Origin: SIG672 sp045580325
GTDB lineage: Bacteria; Bacillota; Clostridia; Oscillospirales; CAG-272
NCBI GenBank assembly: GCA_045580325.1
Contig: JAZNNR010000023.1
Location: forward strand, 1 to 64,000
Direction: 5' to 3'
Length of the DNA: 64,000 bases
In this document: piece after piece, positions 63,387 through 64,000 of the stretch
How positions within the stretch are numbered: the stretch's first letter is position 1
Layout of the letters: the number at the start of each line of letters is the position of its first letter
The notes under the pieces: generated by a model
Told to the model about the DNA's origin: nothing
The model's input: only the letters and a program-made list of their open reading frames with translations
Databases searched by the model: none
Program-made: the position numbers and the translations under genes

Positions 63387-64000
63387 ATGGATAATAATTA
63401 TAAGTTTGATGAGATAAATCCCGTTCCGGTGGAGAGTATAAGGGTAAATCCTATGTTTGACGGTCCCGATGATGAGGACGAAGATCAAAATGAAGCTTCG
63501 CAGTACCGCTCGGATTTCGACTCTGATATTAGCTATCGAGAGGAAGACGGTGAGTACGAAGAAGCCGAAGAATTAGAAGAAGCCGAAGAAGATACTGATT
63601 ATGACTCCGAAGACGACAGTGAAGATGGCTCAAACTCGGACGGATATGACGGCGAAGAGGCTTCGGACGACGATACGGGTGAAGAAGTCGATATAAACAC
63701 ACTTGTAAAATCGGGTAACCGATATGCTGCAGGGTATCAGCTCATAGGTAAACGCCCAAACGATTTTCGCGCAAGGCATAAAGGACTGTTTAAGCGCGAG
63801 GGCAGCTTTATAATGCGTTTTGTAGATAAAACGGTTGCAAAAATATACGATATGACAAAGAACGGAATTCTCGGTAGTTTCTTCACGTCATATGACCGAC
63901 TTGAAGAGAAGACCTCTTCCTCTGCGGTGGCTCGTGCTCCCTCTAAGGTGGTTTCCTTCTTTAAAAAACGCAGAGCACCGAAGGTAAAGGAAAAAATAAT
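63387..64000 (+). CDS. Unrecognised acidic protein, 3' end cut by window
   Basis: I do not recognise a family. The frame is open for 204 codons to the window edge. The N-terminus (MDNNYKFDEINPVPVESIRV) is followed by a very acidic low-complexity stretch (about residues 30-105, Glu/Asp/Ser). A basic segment (about 110-200: NRYAAGYQLIGKRPNDFRAR, KGLFKREGSF, FFKKRRAPKVKEK) comes after. This could be a disordered extension before a membrane or enzymatic domain outside the window. AAAGGAGTG lies before the ATG at 63387, 44 bp after trmD. Confidence 0.7.
   Translation, partial: MDNNYKFDEINPVPVESIRVNPMFDGPDDEDEDQNEASQYRSDFDSDISYREEDGEYEEAEELEEAEEDTDYDSEDDSEDGSNSDGYDGEEASDDDTGEEVDINTLVKSGNRYAAGYQLIGKRPNDFRARHKGLFKREGSFIMRFVDKTVAKIYDMTKNGILGSFFTSYDRLEEKTSSSAVARAPSKVVSFFKKRRAPKVKEKI

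Overview
The window reads as chromosomal DNA of an uncultured, gut-type member of the Clostridia (Bacillota). This rests on gene orders known from Bacillota: yybS-gdpP-rplI-dnaB-tilS-hpt-ftsH, SRP RNA-dnaX-ybaB-recR, holB-ricT-yabB-rsmI and smpB-ssrA. It also rests on a glmS ribozyme, DUF951 and TIGR04076 proteins, Gram-positive-type promoters with a TG motif before the -10 box, and strong purine-rich ribosome binding sites. No species is named because nothing in the sequence fixes one. No phage, plasmid, CRISPR array or transposase gene was found. The window cuts lepA at the left edge and an acidic unknown gene at the right edge.

Layout. 1-4.8 kb (minus strand): rlmN, a PASTA Ser/Thr kinase with a tandem PDN tail, and lepA. 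5-9 kb: a tiny Cys-Asp repeat membrane protein, an LtaS-like enzyme, a DUF951 protein and an RsiV/PdaC-like protein. 9-15.4 kb: HAD phosphatase, holB, ricT, ferredoxin, yabB-like methyltransferase, rsmI, smpB and tmRNA. 15.4-23.2 kb: hairpin repeats, a possible immunity-type gene, M13 peptidase, AEC transporter, TIGR04076 protein and a P-type Ca2+ ATPase. 23.3-30.9 kb (minus): an apparent mannoside catabolic cluster. It holds an XRE regulator fused to a PfkB kinase, a lyxose/mannose isomerase, a class II aldolase and two tandem GH2 beta-mannosidase paralogues. 31-37 kb: a small unknown gene, tRNA-Arg, a surface protein, glyS, an acetyltransferase, a cysteine desulfurase and a lipoprotein. 37.3-41.6 kb: a hexosamine operon (GlmU-like acyltransferase, glmM, glmS ribozyme, glmS). 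41.7-44.8 kb: a Crp/Fnr regulator beside an SsuABC-like ABC transporter. 44.8-52.1 kb: small accessory genes, a degenerate M23 protein, SRP RNA-dnaX-ybaB-recR. 52.1-61.4 kb (minus): the seven-gene yybS-to-ftsH operon. 61.5-64 kb: flavin reductase, rimM, trmD and the partial gene.

Three points deserve most attention. First, a repeated module of about 50 bp occurs four times (34.57, 44.84, 45.54 and 51.49 kb). In it an intrinsic-terminator-like hairpin is fused to a promoter with an exact 17-bp spacer. Each copy closes one operon and starts a small accessory gene, which looks like a cassette arrangement. Second, the mannoside cluster can be read as a pathway (mannoside, mannose, fructose, fructose phosphate, trioses). 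Its kinase carries its own DNA-binding domain, and its promoter is bracketed by an inverted repeat. Third, a perfect 13-bp inverted repeat sits exactly 41.5 bp before the predicted start of the ABC-transporter operon, next to the Crp/Fnr gene, as expected for a class II activator site.

All calls come from reading the sequence and recognising families. No similarity search or folding program was run, so family names for poorly conserved proteins are tentative.
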